A DNA stretch of 64,000 nt, from the NCBI GenBank assembly GCA_037157565.1, contig JAZHRO010000002.1:34864501-34928500 (forward strand), read 5' to 3'. The DNA is from Thalassia testudinum. Its lineage: Eukaryota > Streptophyta > Magnoliopsida > Alismatales > Hydrocharitaceae. Both the position numbers and the translations under genes were made by a program. Under the pieces are notes generated by a model, which was given only the letters and a program-made list of their open reading frames with translations, did no database searches and had not been told where the DNA came from. Below, piece after piece: positions 20,946 to 33,235 of the stretch. The first letter of the stretch is position 1. Every line of letters begins with the position of its first letter.

Positions 20946-21590
20946 CTAATTTTGATAGAAACTGGGTTGTTGCTGCGATATTGGGTTAATAGGAAGCTGA
21001 ACCATGTGGTTCTGATGTTGGTATCCACCCGAGTGTTGGTTCCTGGGATTAATAAAGTTTGGTGTGGGTTGGGATGGTGAGTGTCCTGCAGGTCTTTGAG
21101 TCAGAATATCCCCAATTTGATCATTGAGATTGTTAATAAGATGGGTTGTTTCGTTTGTTTTTCTTTGTAACTCCTGCAGGGTTTTCATCATATGGGCATT
21201 AATGTCTTCTTGAGATTGCCCAGATTGATAAGTCTGATTTGAACCATACCCTCCAAACGGGTTCTGTTGTTGGTGTGGAACCGGATTGGTCCAAGAGTGA
21301 GCCAGATAATTCCCCCCATTAGAGGAATTTTTCAATTTCTCTTGGAAAGTAGGGACATTTTGGGTGGGGTGATGATTGGGATAAACATAATTCCCTGTTG
21401 AACCATAGAAAGCCTCAGAATAATAATTATACTCAGCACAGGATTTATGCAGATTTTCTCTCTTGTGGGTTTTAAAAGGGGTGAGATGTGGAATGTGTGG
21501 AGCTTGGGTAGGTGTGGCAGGACTCCCTTGGTTGGCTAGGTTTGTTAAATCTTTATTTTGAAACACAAAATGAAACCTAGATCTAGACAT
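20946..21590 (-). pseudogene. Truncated gag of the C element
   Basis: A 214-codon frame rich in Asn, Gln, His and Pro. The C-terminal half (LQELQRKTNETTHLINNLND, then QIGDI and PSQPTPN) matches the C-terminal gag pattern of Tat/Athila elements (heptad-like Leu/Ile region, QIG, PSQP). The capsid-like N-terminal domain seen in the copy at 33236-34200 is missing. With the downstream PR and no pol, the element looks non-autonomous and would depend on proteins of another element. I chose the first ATG (21590); its upstream sequence has no similarity to gag. Confidence 0.7.
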
Positions 21591-23100
21591 GCTAGCGACA
21601 ACCTAAGTGACTACGTGCATCTAGGTAGGCCATGGTGGTCGTACTTGGTGTGAATGAACCTAAGTAACATGGAGGCTAGCAAACATGAGGACAACCAATT
21701 GTAGAAACATCATGATATTATTTATGCATAAAAGATTATCACATATCATCTACACTAGAAAGCACATAAATAGAAGAAATCCCTCACACTGGAAAATGCC
21801 ACTAAAGCCATCGGCTATGTGTGAGGGTGTAGGCTAGACCTTGGGTATGCAAACCCGTCTACACGCCTACCAAAAGAGATGGTCGGCCACAAGAGGCTAT
21901 GGGTGAGCCTTCGTGGCCATCCAAGAAGAAGGAGAAAGAGAGGGGGCGAGTGCACCCAAGTGGAGAGAGGGTAGCATGCCCACAAGATGAAGAGAGGGTG
22001 GAGAACCCTTCTTCTTCCTAGCCATCTTTTAAGCTTTGGAGAGAAGCTTCTCTAGCTTTTCTAGTCGACCATGGAGAAGAGGAGAATGTCCCCTCTATGG
22101 CCACATCCTCATGAAGGAGAGTAGAGGAGGAAGGTGGCCTTCCTCCTCTTCTTGCTTAACCGCCCATGGTGGTGCTTGGAGGAGGAGGAGCACCTTGAAG
22201 AAGGTGGAGAAGGACGGCCTTAGGGTTGGAGGGTGGAAGGAAGTGGTTGCAAGTTTTGGTGGAGGGGAATGGGAGAGTCCATAATTTTGTGGCTCCACAT
22301 TTTGTCCTTATGGGAAGGCTCCATTTGGTTGCCACTTTTGGTGGCTCCAAAAATAGCCAATGCCACATTTTTAGGATCTAGGTTTGACACAAGTTTTAGG
22401 GTTTCCAAGAGAGTGTGAGTGGGTTTGGTAGGCGTAAAATAGGAAGGTGTGCGTGTGTGTGTGTGTGGGTGTGTGTTTTTCGTAGGGCTAGGTTGTGGGT
22501 TTTGGTAGGATTAGGTGTTAAATAGGTTGGGTCAATCTAGATTAGGTGGGTATGGACATAACTAGGCTTAGGAAAGTCTAATTGGAAAGGAGTGAACCTA
22601 ATTAGGTCTAGGTCAAGTCTAATTGGATGTGTGCATGTGATTAGGCTAGGGTAACCCTAATAGGTATGAGTCAATTAGATCCTGGGTGGATCTAATTAGG
22701 CTCACGTGCACCTAATCAACTGTAGATGCACCCAATTAGGTATGAGATGGTTCAATTGGGTTAGGGATAGGATAAGTAGGGCTATGGATAGTGGACTAGG
22801 CTTAGGAGGTCTCTAATGGAGGTGGTTTTGGGTTTAGGAAGGTTGTCCTAGGGTTTCTAAGGGTAGGGATAAGGCTATCCTCCTTACTCCTCTTGTTTGG
22901 ATCAGTCTTCTTCTTCCTTTATTGCTTTATTCCACTATCTCCTGCATCCTGGATCACTTTATTATCTGAAAATAGCAATAAAAACCATTAACTAGCAGGA
23001 TATCTCATCTTATTCTGAATAGACTGATGCAATGCATAATATGCATGATATGAGTGCAATATTCACAATTTAAGCTAGGTTCAGACATTATTTAGGTTGA
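21591..23100 (-). mobile_element. Unassigned retroelement sequence, possibly a minus-strand LTR
   Basis: No convincing coding region. The right end (about 22990-23095, with GATGCAATGCATAATATGCATG) resembles the start region of family-C LTRs on the minus strand, so this may be a diverged or truncated 5' LTR of the C element plus leader. The expected primer site and LTR end were not found. It also contains a GT microsatellite (about 22448-22482) and many scattered AATTAGG words (22500-22800). Confidence 0.35.
22448..22482. repeat. GT/TG microsatellite
   Basis: A run of GTGTGT with a few interruptions, about 35 bp long. Confidence 0.8.
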
Positions 23101-23924
23101 TTAGGACCCATGATTGCTGTGCAGTCAACAACCCATTAGCTGGTTGTCTAGAGCCCAACTACATGACCATACTCATTCTACTACTTTTAGGTAAATCTTA
23201 AATCAAGAAAGCCACCTACTTAGAAAAAATGGTACTAATAAATTAACAAATAAACAAAGAAGAAAAAAGTAGAAAAATAAACCACACTTCACCGCACGAG
23301 CATAGCTGACAAGTTACCGTGGGTAACAGCCCAATGGCCGGTTGCCCAGGGTCCAACTCACAAAAATACGCAAATAATTCTCAAAACACTTAAGGAAGAA
23401 GCGGGGAAGTAGAATAAACCATGGAGATATACACTAGGTTCGCCCTTGTGTTGACCCCATAAAAAATTTTTAAATGTAGGGAGAAATCTACCACTCGGAA
23501 AGATAAACCTTTAAGCAGAAACTCTTAAGGTCACCTAGGGTCGTTGAAACCTAAAGTCCATTTTAATGGCCTCCTAGTGAGTCTTTCACTCTTTTCACGA
23601 GATGCTTAGCACTTAGGGTCCTTTTTTATTCTTAGGTGGGTTGGGTAGCCATAGAAAGCTACCCCGAAACCCCAAACTCAAAAAAAAATAAAAAGAAGAA
23701 AGAAAAAGAAATGAAGAACAACAAAAAAAAAATGTATCTTCCTTTTTCAAATAAGGCGAGGCAAGACACCCGAGTACTATTAAGTTTTCATAGTTTAGGA
23801 CCTTAGTTGAAATTTTCTATTATTAATAAATGACTTAGGCCTAAGCGATCGAGTCCTAATTCTATTTTTATACATATCATATAGTTTAATTTTGTTAGGG
23901 ACTAACAAAAGATAGGCATGAAAG
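23101..23924 (+). other. 3' non-coding region of a B element (fragment)
   Basis: Collinear with 1650-2481 and 26350-27234 and inverted with 59830-60660. It includes one good copy of the 60-bp direct repeat near 23297 and a decayed one near 23118. It ends with a degraded polypurine tract (GGCATGAAAGTA) before the B LTR stub. Confidence 0.7.
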
Positions 23925-23990
23925 TATGATGTAGACACATTTAATTAGGTTAAAATGCCTATTCATGCATGTTCCTAGGCCTACTATTAG
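23925..23990 (+). mobile_element. Stub of a B-family LTR
   Basis: TATGATGTAGACAC and the following 50 bases match the start of LTR B1. The match stops at about 23982-23990, where a family-A 3' region begins. This marks a deletion or recombination joint. Confidence 0.7.
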
Positions 23991-24003
23991 TACCCAGTCT
24001 TCT

Positions 24004-24341
24004 TCTGTCTCTCTCTTACAAAAATGCACTGCAAACTAAACCTAGACTAAACATGTTTTAAGCACAGGTGCTTTAACCGCGGAGTTCAATGAACCATAGG
24101 ATAGTTCCTGTGGACTTTAGAAACCTTTGCGGCGGACTAAGGCTAGAGCTAGTCAGGTCCGGATCTTGGCTGGTACTTGAGTACCTCTAGGCCTACTGTT
24201 AGCATTCTAACCTTATCCACAAAAAGAAAGCACACAGCAGAAATCTGAGCATAAAACAGCATGGTCTAGAATCTAAGTTAATTCCATGAGATTTTGCTAA
24301 GGGACTAGCAAAAGCTAAGCATGGGGTTATGATGGGAACAC
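24004..24341 (+). other. 3' region of an A element with polypurine tract
   Basis: Nearly the same as 42915-43241, which lies between integrase and LTR A6. It ends in AAGCATGGGGTTA, the polypurine tract of LTR A4. Only the last 340 bp of that element's internal region are present. Confidence 0.8.
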
Positions 24342-26084
24342 CATCATGAACCATAACTAGCTCAATTTAGCCATTATCAAGGAATAAATGCTCCTATATA
24401 ACGGCCAAAGAACTGTAATTCATTGCATAATCATTCTGAGAGAAAGATAAGAAAATAGGGTTAAAACAGTAATTTTACCATCATATCTCAATTGCAGTAC
24501 AATCACAGGTTTTCTCAGGGGTTGAACAAAGGTCAAATAGTCTTAAGAGTCTAATAAGTGAGTTGGAACAGACACAAAAGGGTTTTCATGCATTACAGGA
24601 ATTAATGGACATCTGAAACCCTAAAAATAGACCTGCTTAATTTACTAAGGTTTTGGTCAGGATAAAATTCACCTAAACCCTCTAAAATTCATAGAAAAAT
24701 ATTCTCTATGATTTGGTACCTTCAATTTGACAATCAGAACCCGTCTTGACCCAAAATAATGTCTCAGACAGACATTTGCCCTAATTTGAGTTTTTGCATA
24801 AATTACCAAGTCAAACTAGGTTAAAACCAAAATCTAACTTCACCATTGGATTCCTTAGGTCAAAATTAGGTTTGTACCAAAATTTGGGCCTAATCTGAGA
24901 TCATCTTAACCTAGTTTGCAATTTGGTACTATTTGACTCTTTTATCTCACACATCTGCCCCTAACTTTTGAATCCTTTTCATTTCAGTCCCTAGCTTTAT
25001 CTTCATCTTCACAAAAAGGTCCCTACCGCCATGAAATCCTAATCCTACAAACTTCAGTGACCTTTAAAGGGCAAGATCTTTGTGATTGCTTGACGAATCC
25101 CTCTCAAAATTGAAAGGGAAACCCGTCAAGTAATTGCCTTCCAAATGAGCCCATTCAAGAATCCTAAAACTCCCTAGAATCCTAATGCAAACAATTTGAT
25201 TGATTGGGTATCCTACGTCGGCGAGAAGCTTGGAGATTCTAAGCTTGTTTTCCAAGCTTAGAACTCCGTTTAGAGCCCTATAAAAAGACCCCCGTGGCCT
25301 TGCGCATTTTCCCAGCAAGTCTTCGTGCGTCAAAAGGCCCTAGAAACCTACCTCCGACCACCGTAGACCCCTGCTCCGACCATCTCTTCGACCCTCCTCC
25401 TTCGGCCGTCCAACAACAAAATTGGTCGGTCCTCTCAACTACCCTCTTCGTCGCGACCCTCCCCAACCAAAGGGAGGTCGTGCCTCTGCCTCCGTCCTCG
25501 TCACCGCCTTTACCTCCTCCGACTCTGGTCGACAAACACCAGAGCCCTTTGCCTCTCTACCTCACCCCTCAGTGACTCTATCTCTTCCTCTCTCCCTCTA
25601 TTCTCTTCCCTCGTACTCACAAACCAATCGCGACCACTACACCGCCCTCTCGTACTTTGTCTTCTCCCCCTTCAGCAAAACTCCGGCGAGTTTGCCCAAC
25701 TGCCATAGTCCACCAAACAGCCCCATGCCACTTCCATAAGTTCCGCCGCATCACCCTCTCCAAAAGCCCTCAACCTATTCCACGATTTACCCACCAGAAC
25801 ACCTCCTCGAACTCAAGCATTTCCGCTTCACCTTCTCATGGTCGTCAGGCCTCCACCATCATGCGTACCTCACGCTGCACCCACCACCACACTCGCCATT
25901 CCACGATGATCCCTCTGGACTGTTTTATCGTGACCGCAAGACCGTACTTTGCATTCTAGATGTTCGTCGAACAGCCACTGCCGCCTCCGACTTCAACGGC
26001 CTTATTCTCACAATGTTTCTCCTCGCCTCCATGCCCAGGTGGTGCGGAATCCCTCCAACTACAGTTCCAGACTCCTGATTGAAG
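24342..26084 (+). mobile_element. LTR A4, truncated at 3' end
   Basis: Starts TGATGGGAACACCATCA after the polypurine tract and is closely similar to A6 (43242 onward) through the TATA box (25279-25286) and the pyrimidine-rich region up to GACTCCTGATTGAAG at about 26070-26084. There it joins B-type 3' sequence. About 0.8 kb of the LTR, including the snRNA-type promoter, is lost. Confidence 0.8.
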
Positions 26085-27234
26085 CATCCTGTGTATGATT
26101 TAAACACGAAGACCCTTCAGGTCTTCAGACTTAATCAGCCTGGGTATCCACTAAAATGTGGATTTGTTTCTCGAGTCTTCGCCATCCTAAATTCTATTTC
26201 TAATTTGATTAAATAAGTTGGGGTGATAAGTACACGACTTATCAACCCGCCATCTGATTTGAGGGAACTTTAAGTCTAAGCATCGACACACTATTCATCA
26301 CTGACTCATTTTTTGGCGGTCTTAATGGAAATTAGGTAGCTAATGAACATTCTAGGGTGATATGGCTGGCAAGTTATCGTGGGTAATAGCCCATAGGTAG
26401 GTTGTCCAGAGCCCAGTCACAGGACCACTCTCTTCTTGCTGACTCTAGGTAAATCTTAGACCAAGGAATCCTCCTACTTAAAGAAAAAGAAAAAGAAAGT
26501 TCAAAAAGAAAAGAAAAAGAAAAGAAAAATAAATGAAAAATAAATGAAAAATAAAAAAAAGAAAAAGGAGAAAAAAAAAAGAAACAATAGAAATAAGCCA
26601 CACTTCGCCGCACGAGTATGGCTAGCAAGTTGTCGGTGGTAACAGCTCATCGACCGGTTGTCCAGATCCGAGCTCAAGAAATGCACATAAAAATTCCTAA
26701 AACACTTCAGAAGAAGCGGAGAAGTAGAATAAGCCGAGGAGATATACACTGGATTCACCCTTGTGTTGACCCCATAAAAAATAAAAGTAGGGAGAAAGCT
26801 ACCAGTTGTATAGATACACCTTCAAGCAGATTTCCTTTTAAGGTCACCTAGGGACGTAGAAACCCAAAGTTCGTTCTGATTGCAAATCAATGAGTCTATC
26901 ACATTCATAAAAAGATGCTTAGAACATAGGGTTCTCATCAAATCTTAGGTGGGTTGAGTGACCGTAGAAAGCCACTCTGTAACCCTAAACTCAAAAATCC
27001 AAAAAAATTAGAAAGGAAGAAAAAGAGAAAAAGAGATCTTTCTGTGAATAAAACGAGGGCATGAAGCAGTCTTCATTTTGGCAGATACCCGGGTGCTGTT
27101 GTGTCTTTGAAAGTTCAGGTCCTAAGTAATAATTTCTTAATGTTGAAAATAATTTGTGCCCAAGTAATCCATCCTAATTCTCTTATAAATAGCATATAGT
27201 TTTGCTAGGGACTAGCAAAAAATAGGCATGTGGG
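26085..27234 (+). other. 3' non-coding region of a B element leading to LTR B3
   Basis: Same as 1380-2481 in layout: the ACTTATCAACC block near 26240, the two 60-bp repeats at about 26361 and 26626, an A-rich tract between them and the polypurine tract GGCATGTGGG at 27225-27234. Confidence 0.75.
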
Positions 27235-27779
27235 TGTGATGTAAACAAGTTTATATCACATAAACTGTCTATTTATGTGTGTTCTTAGGCATAGAATTGC
27301 ATCACATACTATAAATATTGCATAACATGCATCATCTTGCATTTAGGTTAGTTTATATAAAATGTAAGTTAATTATCTCCTTTTATGGCCAGGGACAGAG
27401 CAACTTGTTAATCGGGGCCTCGGATCGAAGATCCAACTGTACGGATCTTATCAGGGCGACGATTGGAGTTCAACGACTCCAAGATCACCCTAATCGGACA
27501 TCCGTAGCATCAGATAGAGATCGAGGAACCCTAAAGATCAATGGCAAAGATGGTGTTAATCCTCACCTCAAACAACAAATCCGACCGCATGGATGGGTTC
27601 GGATCGATGATCGCAGCTTAACAACGCAAAGATCGATCCAATCCGACACCTGTGGCAACATCAGCAACACACAGAAAATGGACAGCCAAGATGGCACCAC
27701 GTGGCACCATCTCAACCACCCAACTGGCCCCAAGGACCCACCTCCGCTTCTCTTCTTCACTCGCTTGATTGCACCACAA

Positions 27780-29037
27780 AATACGTCTGCAATAATGCCT
27801 TCTTGTGCTATTTCCTAGCATTACCTATGCGTATTAGGATTCCATAGTTTCATTTTGTAAAAATACATGCATGCATGCATTTAATTGAGAGGAGAAGAGA
27901 ATGAAATAAATGGCCTCACAATTTACTTTTTTCCTTAAGTGCATCTTTACAAAATTCCCTTCTCTATTTTTATTTCCACTTGATTTTTAATTTTCCCTAC
28001 GGCTGCATGCAACTTCTCGCACCATTCCCTGCCGCAGCTACCCTTTCCCTACACCAGCCACTCCCTACCGTAGCCATGCACGGCCATGCCTTCCTCTTCT
28101 ATTTAAAGACCGCAGCTCCTGCCTTTGGAGGAAAGCCTGGTCCCAGCCAAGAAAAATCCCGTAGGCAGCTCCATCTCCAGGCCACACCGTCCTCTCATCC
28201 ATTCCCCTCCATACGCTGGTCCTCCTCTGAGGAGAAACCCGGCAGGCAGGAGCTTTCACTGTGGTGCACACCACCACAGTGAGACCACCACCGCCCAGTT
28301 CTTCAAAGAGCCGGTGGGCGTGGTGGGTCTGTTTTCATTTTTTTGGCATTCCCGCACCTTCCCGCCATTGGAGCAGCTTCAAGGTCTGAAGCTTGAAGCA
28401 GCAGCAGCAACAGTGGCAAGGAAGCTGCAGCAACAGTAGCAGCAGCCCCAGCCATTCCGCGCAAGCCTGCAGGCCTTCTCCGCCTCCACTTTCTCCGCTC
28501 TGTTGCACGCACTGTCACCTGCAATCGGCCACTACGCACCTCCGCAGCGGCCGGCTAAGCGCCTCCCTGCCCCCCTGCGGCACCTGCAAGCTTCCGCGCA
28601 AGCTGTAGGCACCCTCGCCCTGCAGCCCCGCGCGCTCTGTCGTGAGCTCTTCGCGCTTGCAACCGGTCGGCGCAGGTGCTCTCCTTTGCACGAATATGCG
28701 CCCGCGCGCAGATGCCATCAGACGACGGCCCTGGACCGCAGACGACTTAACCTGCGGCCTTCTCTCCTCTCCTGCCCTCTCTCTCCCACTCTCTCTCTCC
28801 CGCTCTCTCTCTCTCTCTCAACACTCACAGCACTCTACACCAACGCACACACACACCTACACTCACACTTTCACACACACACACACCTATACTATAAACA
28901 TATATATATACGTATACTTATATATTGATATATATATGCATATATATATACTTATATATAGATATATATATATACTTATATTTATACATATAGTAATATC
29001 TATATACTTATGTATTAGTATACATATATATATATAT

Positions 29038-29074
<37 letters not shown>

Positions 29075-29366
29075 CTTATATATATACTTATATATATATA
29101 TATACATATACTTATATAAATATACATATACACTTACATATATACATATATCTATACACATATACATATATATAAATATACATATATCTATATATATTAT
29201 CTATATAACTAAGTATAGATACATGCATATATATATATATATACATATATACACGCTTACTTATATATACATACATATATACATATATATATCTATATAA
29301 CTATATATACATATATACATATATCTACATATCTAGATACATATACCTATATACATATATTATTAT

Positions 29367-29400
<34 letters not shown>

Positions 29401-30345
29401 CATCTATACATATATATATCTATAACTATATATACATACATACATACACATATATATATATATACTTAGCTACATATATCTATATATACACATATTACTA
29501 TATACTTATACATACATATATATATACCTCTATATAGTTATATATACATACACACACACATATATATATATACATATACTTATATATATACATATATATG
29601 TCTACATATATATATACATATGTATTTATAACCATATTTATATATATACATATAGACATATTTACATATATACATATATATATATTTTTTCACATTATTT
29701 GCCATACGCTGCATCGCGGGAATATCTACACTAGTTGCTGATATTCTCTGATACACGCGTACAAAAAGCGTGGTCGCATACATCTTCCACCATCCATCCC
29801 ACACTCCATGCGGCACCTAGTCCTGTTGGTTGCGCCTCTCTAGACGACAACTGACTCGACACCATGCTACACTCCATCTCCGCCTCCACCCCCACCCCTT
29901 TATATACATAATATATACATATATATATATACTGTATTTACTTTATTTCTGTTTCGCTTTCCTGTTAGTAAAAAGATAAAAATATATATATAAAAGAAAA
30001 ATGATAATCTTTGACTTGCAGGTACCCCATCTTGCGAATAGCAAGATTCATTTTGGAACTCTATTTTGGCTCAAAGCCAAGAACACAATTTTGAGGGTGT
30101 GCCTCAAGGACAAAGATTACCAGAAAAAAATCTAAATAAGAAACACACCAAAAACACAATAAACAAACAGAAGAGACTCGTTGTAGGAAAGGCGTAGAAA
30201 CTTGACTTGTACCCCACTTCCCTAAGTTCGACCCTGGGCCTAAAAGTGACAAGATAAAATCAAGTAGGCCAGGTTAAAAATTTTGTAAAGAGATGGTTTG
30301 GTCCGATTTAGGTTAACCACTATACACATTTCAACGATAAAATCA
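27780..30345 (+). mobile_element. LTR-like element F nested in LTR B3
   Basis: About 2.5 kb that break the collinearity of B3. It has an LTR-like layout: TATTTAAAG TATA box at about 28100, a GC-rich transcribed part (28100-28760), a very long AT microsatellite, and the CTAAGTTCGACCCTGGG motif near the 3' end (30221-30237). It is therefore taken as a solo LTR on the plus strand. I could not find a matching target duplication, so both boundaries are uncertain by tens of bases. Confidence 0.5.
28886..29690. repeat. ~800-bp AT-rich microsatellite (TA/TATACATA)
   Basis: Long, nearly uninterrupted run of TATATA, TATACATA and TATACTTA words. It is preceded by a CA-rich tract (28830-28885) and C/T repeats (28780-28830). 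The frames translated from it are strings of Tyr and Ile and are not genes. Confidence 0.95.
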
Positions 30346-30466
30346 TCATATTAACAACCTATCCGGGTCCGACCATACACCGCTCAACGAATCTCCACCG
30401 TTGGATGCCCATCCAACGGCCGCAAATCGCGCACGCACAAATCATCCGCTCACCTCATACGAAGGC

Positions 30467-30531
30467 TCAGTGTAGTGGTCGAGCTCCCCTTCGCGAGTGA
30501 AGGGTGCGCGTTCGAGCCACGCTACACTTCA
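30467..30531 (+). other. tRNA-like segment in LTR B3
   Basis: TAGTGGTCGAG (30473-30483) and GCGTTCGAGCC (30508-30518) stand for A- and B-box. The flanks AGTGTAG (30469-30475) and CTACACT (30521-30527) form a perfect 7-bp acceptor-like stem. The D-arm is shortened, so it is tRNA-like but not a functional tRNA gene. Confidence 0.5.
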
Positions 30532-30725
30532 AAATCAGATGGGCACGAGCGCGATTGGGCAATCAAATTTAGATCGGGCAGCCAAGGGGAGGAGGCATGG
30601 CACGCGGAGGATCGTCGATCACATACGCGTGCGATGACGCACGTTTGCATGCCTTATCATACGCAAGCGCGCGGCAGAGGAGTTTCAAAGGTGCTGGCAA
30701 GGAGCATTTTAAGCCGTCCAATCTT

Positions 30726-32522
30726 GAGATCAGACTGCTGATCGTGCGCGAACATGCGCAAGTGTTTAAGGCAGCTGAAGACGAGCAGGCGCACGCGGCG
30801 TGTGCATGTCGGCCACATTCAGGCCTTTTGTGATGGATAAATCCGTCACTAAAGGTCCTGAATTAATGTTTTTGAAACTAAAATGTCCAAAATGCCCCCA
30901 CTCCTTGCAACTATAAAATGAGACCCCTACCCTACGAATTTCTCATCCCTTATTCTCTTCTCTCACCCCTTCCAAAGCTCTAAGAGCTTGTCCCACACCT
31001 GGGATGCTCCTCTAGAGTTGAAATCTTAATTTTTCCACCTTCGGCCCCCTTCATGGAACATCCTGCGGTTGCCCTCTCTCTGCATTCGAGAAGTGGATCC
31101 CGCGATGACGACGACGTGCTGCTTCTTCCCGTTCCTCCCGCTTCATCCTCCTTCTCGCTCCATTCCCCGTCTTCCAGGCGTCGTCCAATCCGGCTCATCC
31201 TCCAAGTGATCGTCGAGGAGGATACTTCTCTCTCCATTCTTTTTACTACTTTCTTGAGTAGAGTTACCGCTTTCTAGTATAGATTTCCCGCTTTCTAGTC
31301 ATAATGAGTAGTGTAATGAACAATTTCTGATAATGAAATCCATGTTTATTATACATCCCTTTAGCTTTTATTTGTAATATTCTCTCTCTTCTATTTATTA
31401 TTTGTTAAATAGATAGCTAGTTTTCGACTAGCTATTCTGTTTCGTGACAAACAAAATAAAATGCGTATCTTTAATCAAACGTCCGCCTTCCTGTATTCGA
31501 CCCGGAACTTCTTTACGGATTTTTTGGTATAAATTTTATCTGTTGAACGGATTTCTTCGCAACTTGAACTACAACAATGGTTTTTCGAATCCAATTGCGA
31601 ATGCATAGTTTTCCCCCGTTGAGATCGGACGGCTAATCGTGCGCAAACGTGCGCAAGCGTTTGAGGCAGCCGAAGGCGAGAGGGCGTGCGAGGCGCACGC
31701 ACGTCGGCCACGTTCAGGCCTTTAGTGACAGATAAATCCGTCACTAAAGGTCCTAAATTAATGTTTTTGAAATTAAAATGTACAAAATACCCCCACTCCT
31801 TGCAACTATAAAAGGAGACCCCTACCCTACGAATTTCTCATCCCTTCTTCTCTTCTCTCACCCCTTCCAAAGCTCTAAGAGCTTGTCTCACACCCGGTAT
31901 GCTCCTCTAGAGTAGAAATCTTAATTTTTCCACGTTCGTCCCCCTTCGTGGAGCATCCTGCGGTTGTCCTCTCTCTGCATTCGAGAAGCGGATCGCGCGA
32001 CAACGATGACGTGCTGCTTCGTTCCCAATCCTCCTGCTTCATCCTCTTTCTTCCTGCTCTGTTCCCCGTCTTCCAGCCGTCATCCCGTCCGACTCGTCCT
32101 CCAAGCAATCATCGAGGAGGATATTTCCCTCACCATTCTCTTTACTACTTCTAGAGTAGATTTACTTCTTTCTAGTGTAGATTTCCCACTTTATAGTCGT
32201 AATGAGTAGTGTAACGAACAACTTCTTATAATGAAATCCATGTTTATTCTACCTTTCTTTTGGTTTGATTTGTAATATTCTCTCTCTCTCTTCTATTCAT
32301 TATTTGTTAAATAGATAGCTAGTTTTTGACCAGTTAATCTGTTTCGTGACAAACAAATAAAATGTGTATTTTTAATCAAACATCCACCTCCCTGTGTTCG
32401 ACCTGGAACTTCTTTACGGACTTTTCAATATAAATTTTATTTTTTGAATGGATATCTTCGTGACTCGAACTACAACGACGGGTTTTCGAATCCAACTGCG
32501 AACGCGTAGTTTTCCACCATCA
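30726..32522 (+). repeat. Tandem duplication of the 3' half of LTR B3 (about 2 x 0.9 kb)
   Basis: Copy 1 is 30726-31620 and copy 2 is 31621-32522; both start GAGATC. Each holds the hairpin (30822-30857 and 31719-31750), a TATA box (30912-30919 and 31807-31814), the C/T-rich region and the end motif. Copy 1 lacks the last bases of the LTR. The copies differ at many positions, so the duplication is not recent or was shaped by gene conversion. Confidence 0.85.
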
Positions 32523-33235
32523 ACAGGGCTACTTGAATTCTATTCTTAGATCAATCATCAAGTTGCCTGATTTGATACATTCTAGAGAAACATCTAAACC
32601 CTGATTTGAGCACCTAGTTAAGATCTTAAGGTATCTAGGGCTTTCACCTTCTTGCTTAAGCCCTAGGTACCACATTTGGACAAGATTAAATTGGACCAAT
32701 CAGAGCCAATTAGGGTTTCCAATTTAGGATTTTAGAGACACACTTGCTTAATCAAGAATTGATCTTCTCAAACAGTGTGTGCCTAAGCCTTGATTGAATT
32801 GATCTATTCAAGCAAACCCTAACATCAGGCTCTTAATCTCATTTGAATACTAAAAGAAGGGACCTAAATTTCTTAAAGGGAAAAACAGGTGAAGTTGACC
32901 CACCTTATTGGGTTAATCAAATCTTCAAATTAGGTAACTTTGCACAAAAGCATCTTAAAGTTCAAGTGAAATCATAGTCACCTTTGCTCTTAAACTGAAA
33001 ACTGGTAGACTTTAGAGGTCAAGTCCCCATTCTAATCTACCTAGATCCTCAGTGACAAGAAAGGTCGGGTGGGGGAAACCCTGTAACTCATGGGGGCGCT
33101 CTACCATGTAGGGGTCTTCGCGGGACTCTCCCTCTCTAACTGCCCAGGTAATTCTCAGGTGGACGGCTTTCTGACTAAGGGGTATCATATGCCCTGAACC
33201 ACTATAGTCATCCAAAATTTTTTTTTGCGTCTTGA
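32523..33235 (+). other. Leader before gag
   Basis: About 0.7 kb without a gene between LTR B3 and the first gag codons. It resembles the leader at 4195-5356 in style but I could not align it over any length. No primer site is visible at its 5' end. Confidence 0.55.

Larger units (their letters stand above)
27235..32522 (+). mobile_element. LTR B3, enlarged by a nested LTR and a tandem duplication
   Basis: The LTR starts TGTGATGTAAAC after the polypurine tract and ends ACCATCAACA at 32522. The normal length is under 2 kb; this copy is 5.3 kb because another LTR (family F) lies at about 27780-30345 and because its 3' half is duplicated in tandem (30726-31620 and 31621-32522). The tRNA-like segment (30467-30531) and the hairpin are recognisable, the hairpin and TATA box once per duplicated half. 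The primer site expected after 32522 is not recognisable (GGGCTACTTG instead of TTTTGGCGC). Confidence 0.75.

Noticed and set aside
28642..29175. Long frame of Tyr/Ile repeats
   Set aside because: Pure translation of the AT microsatellite; no codon structure or start context.
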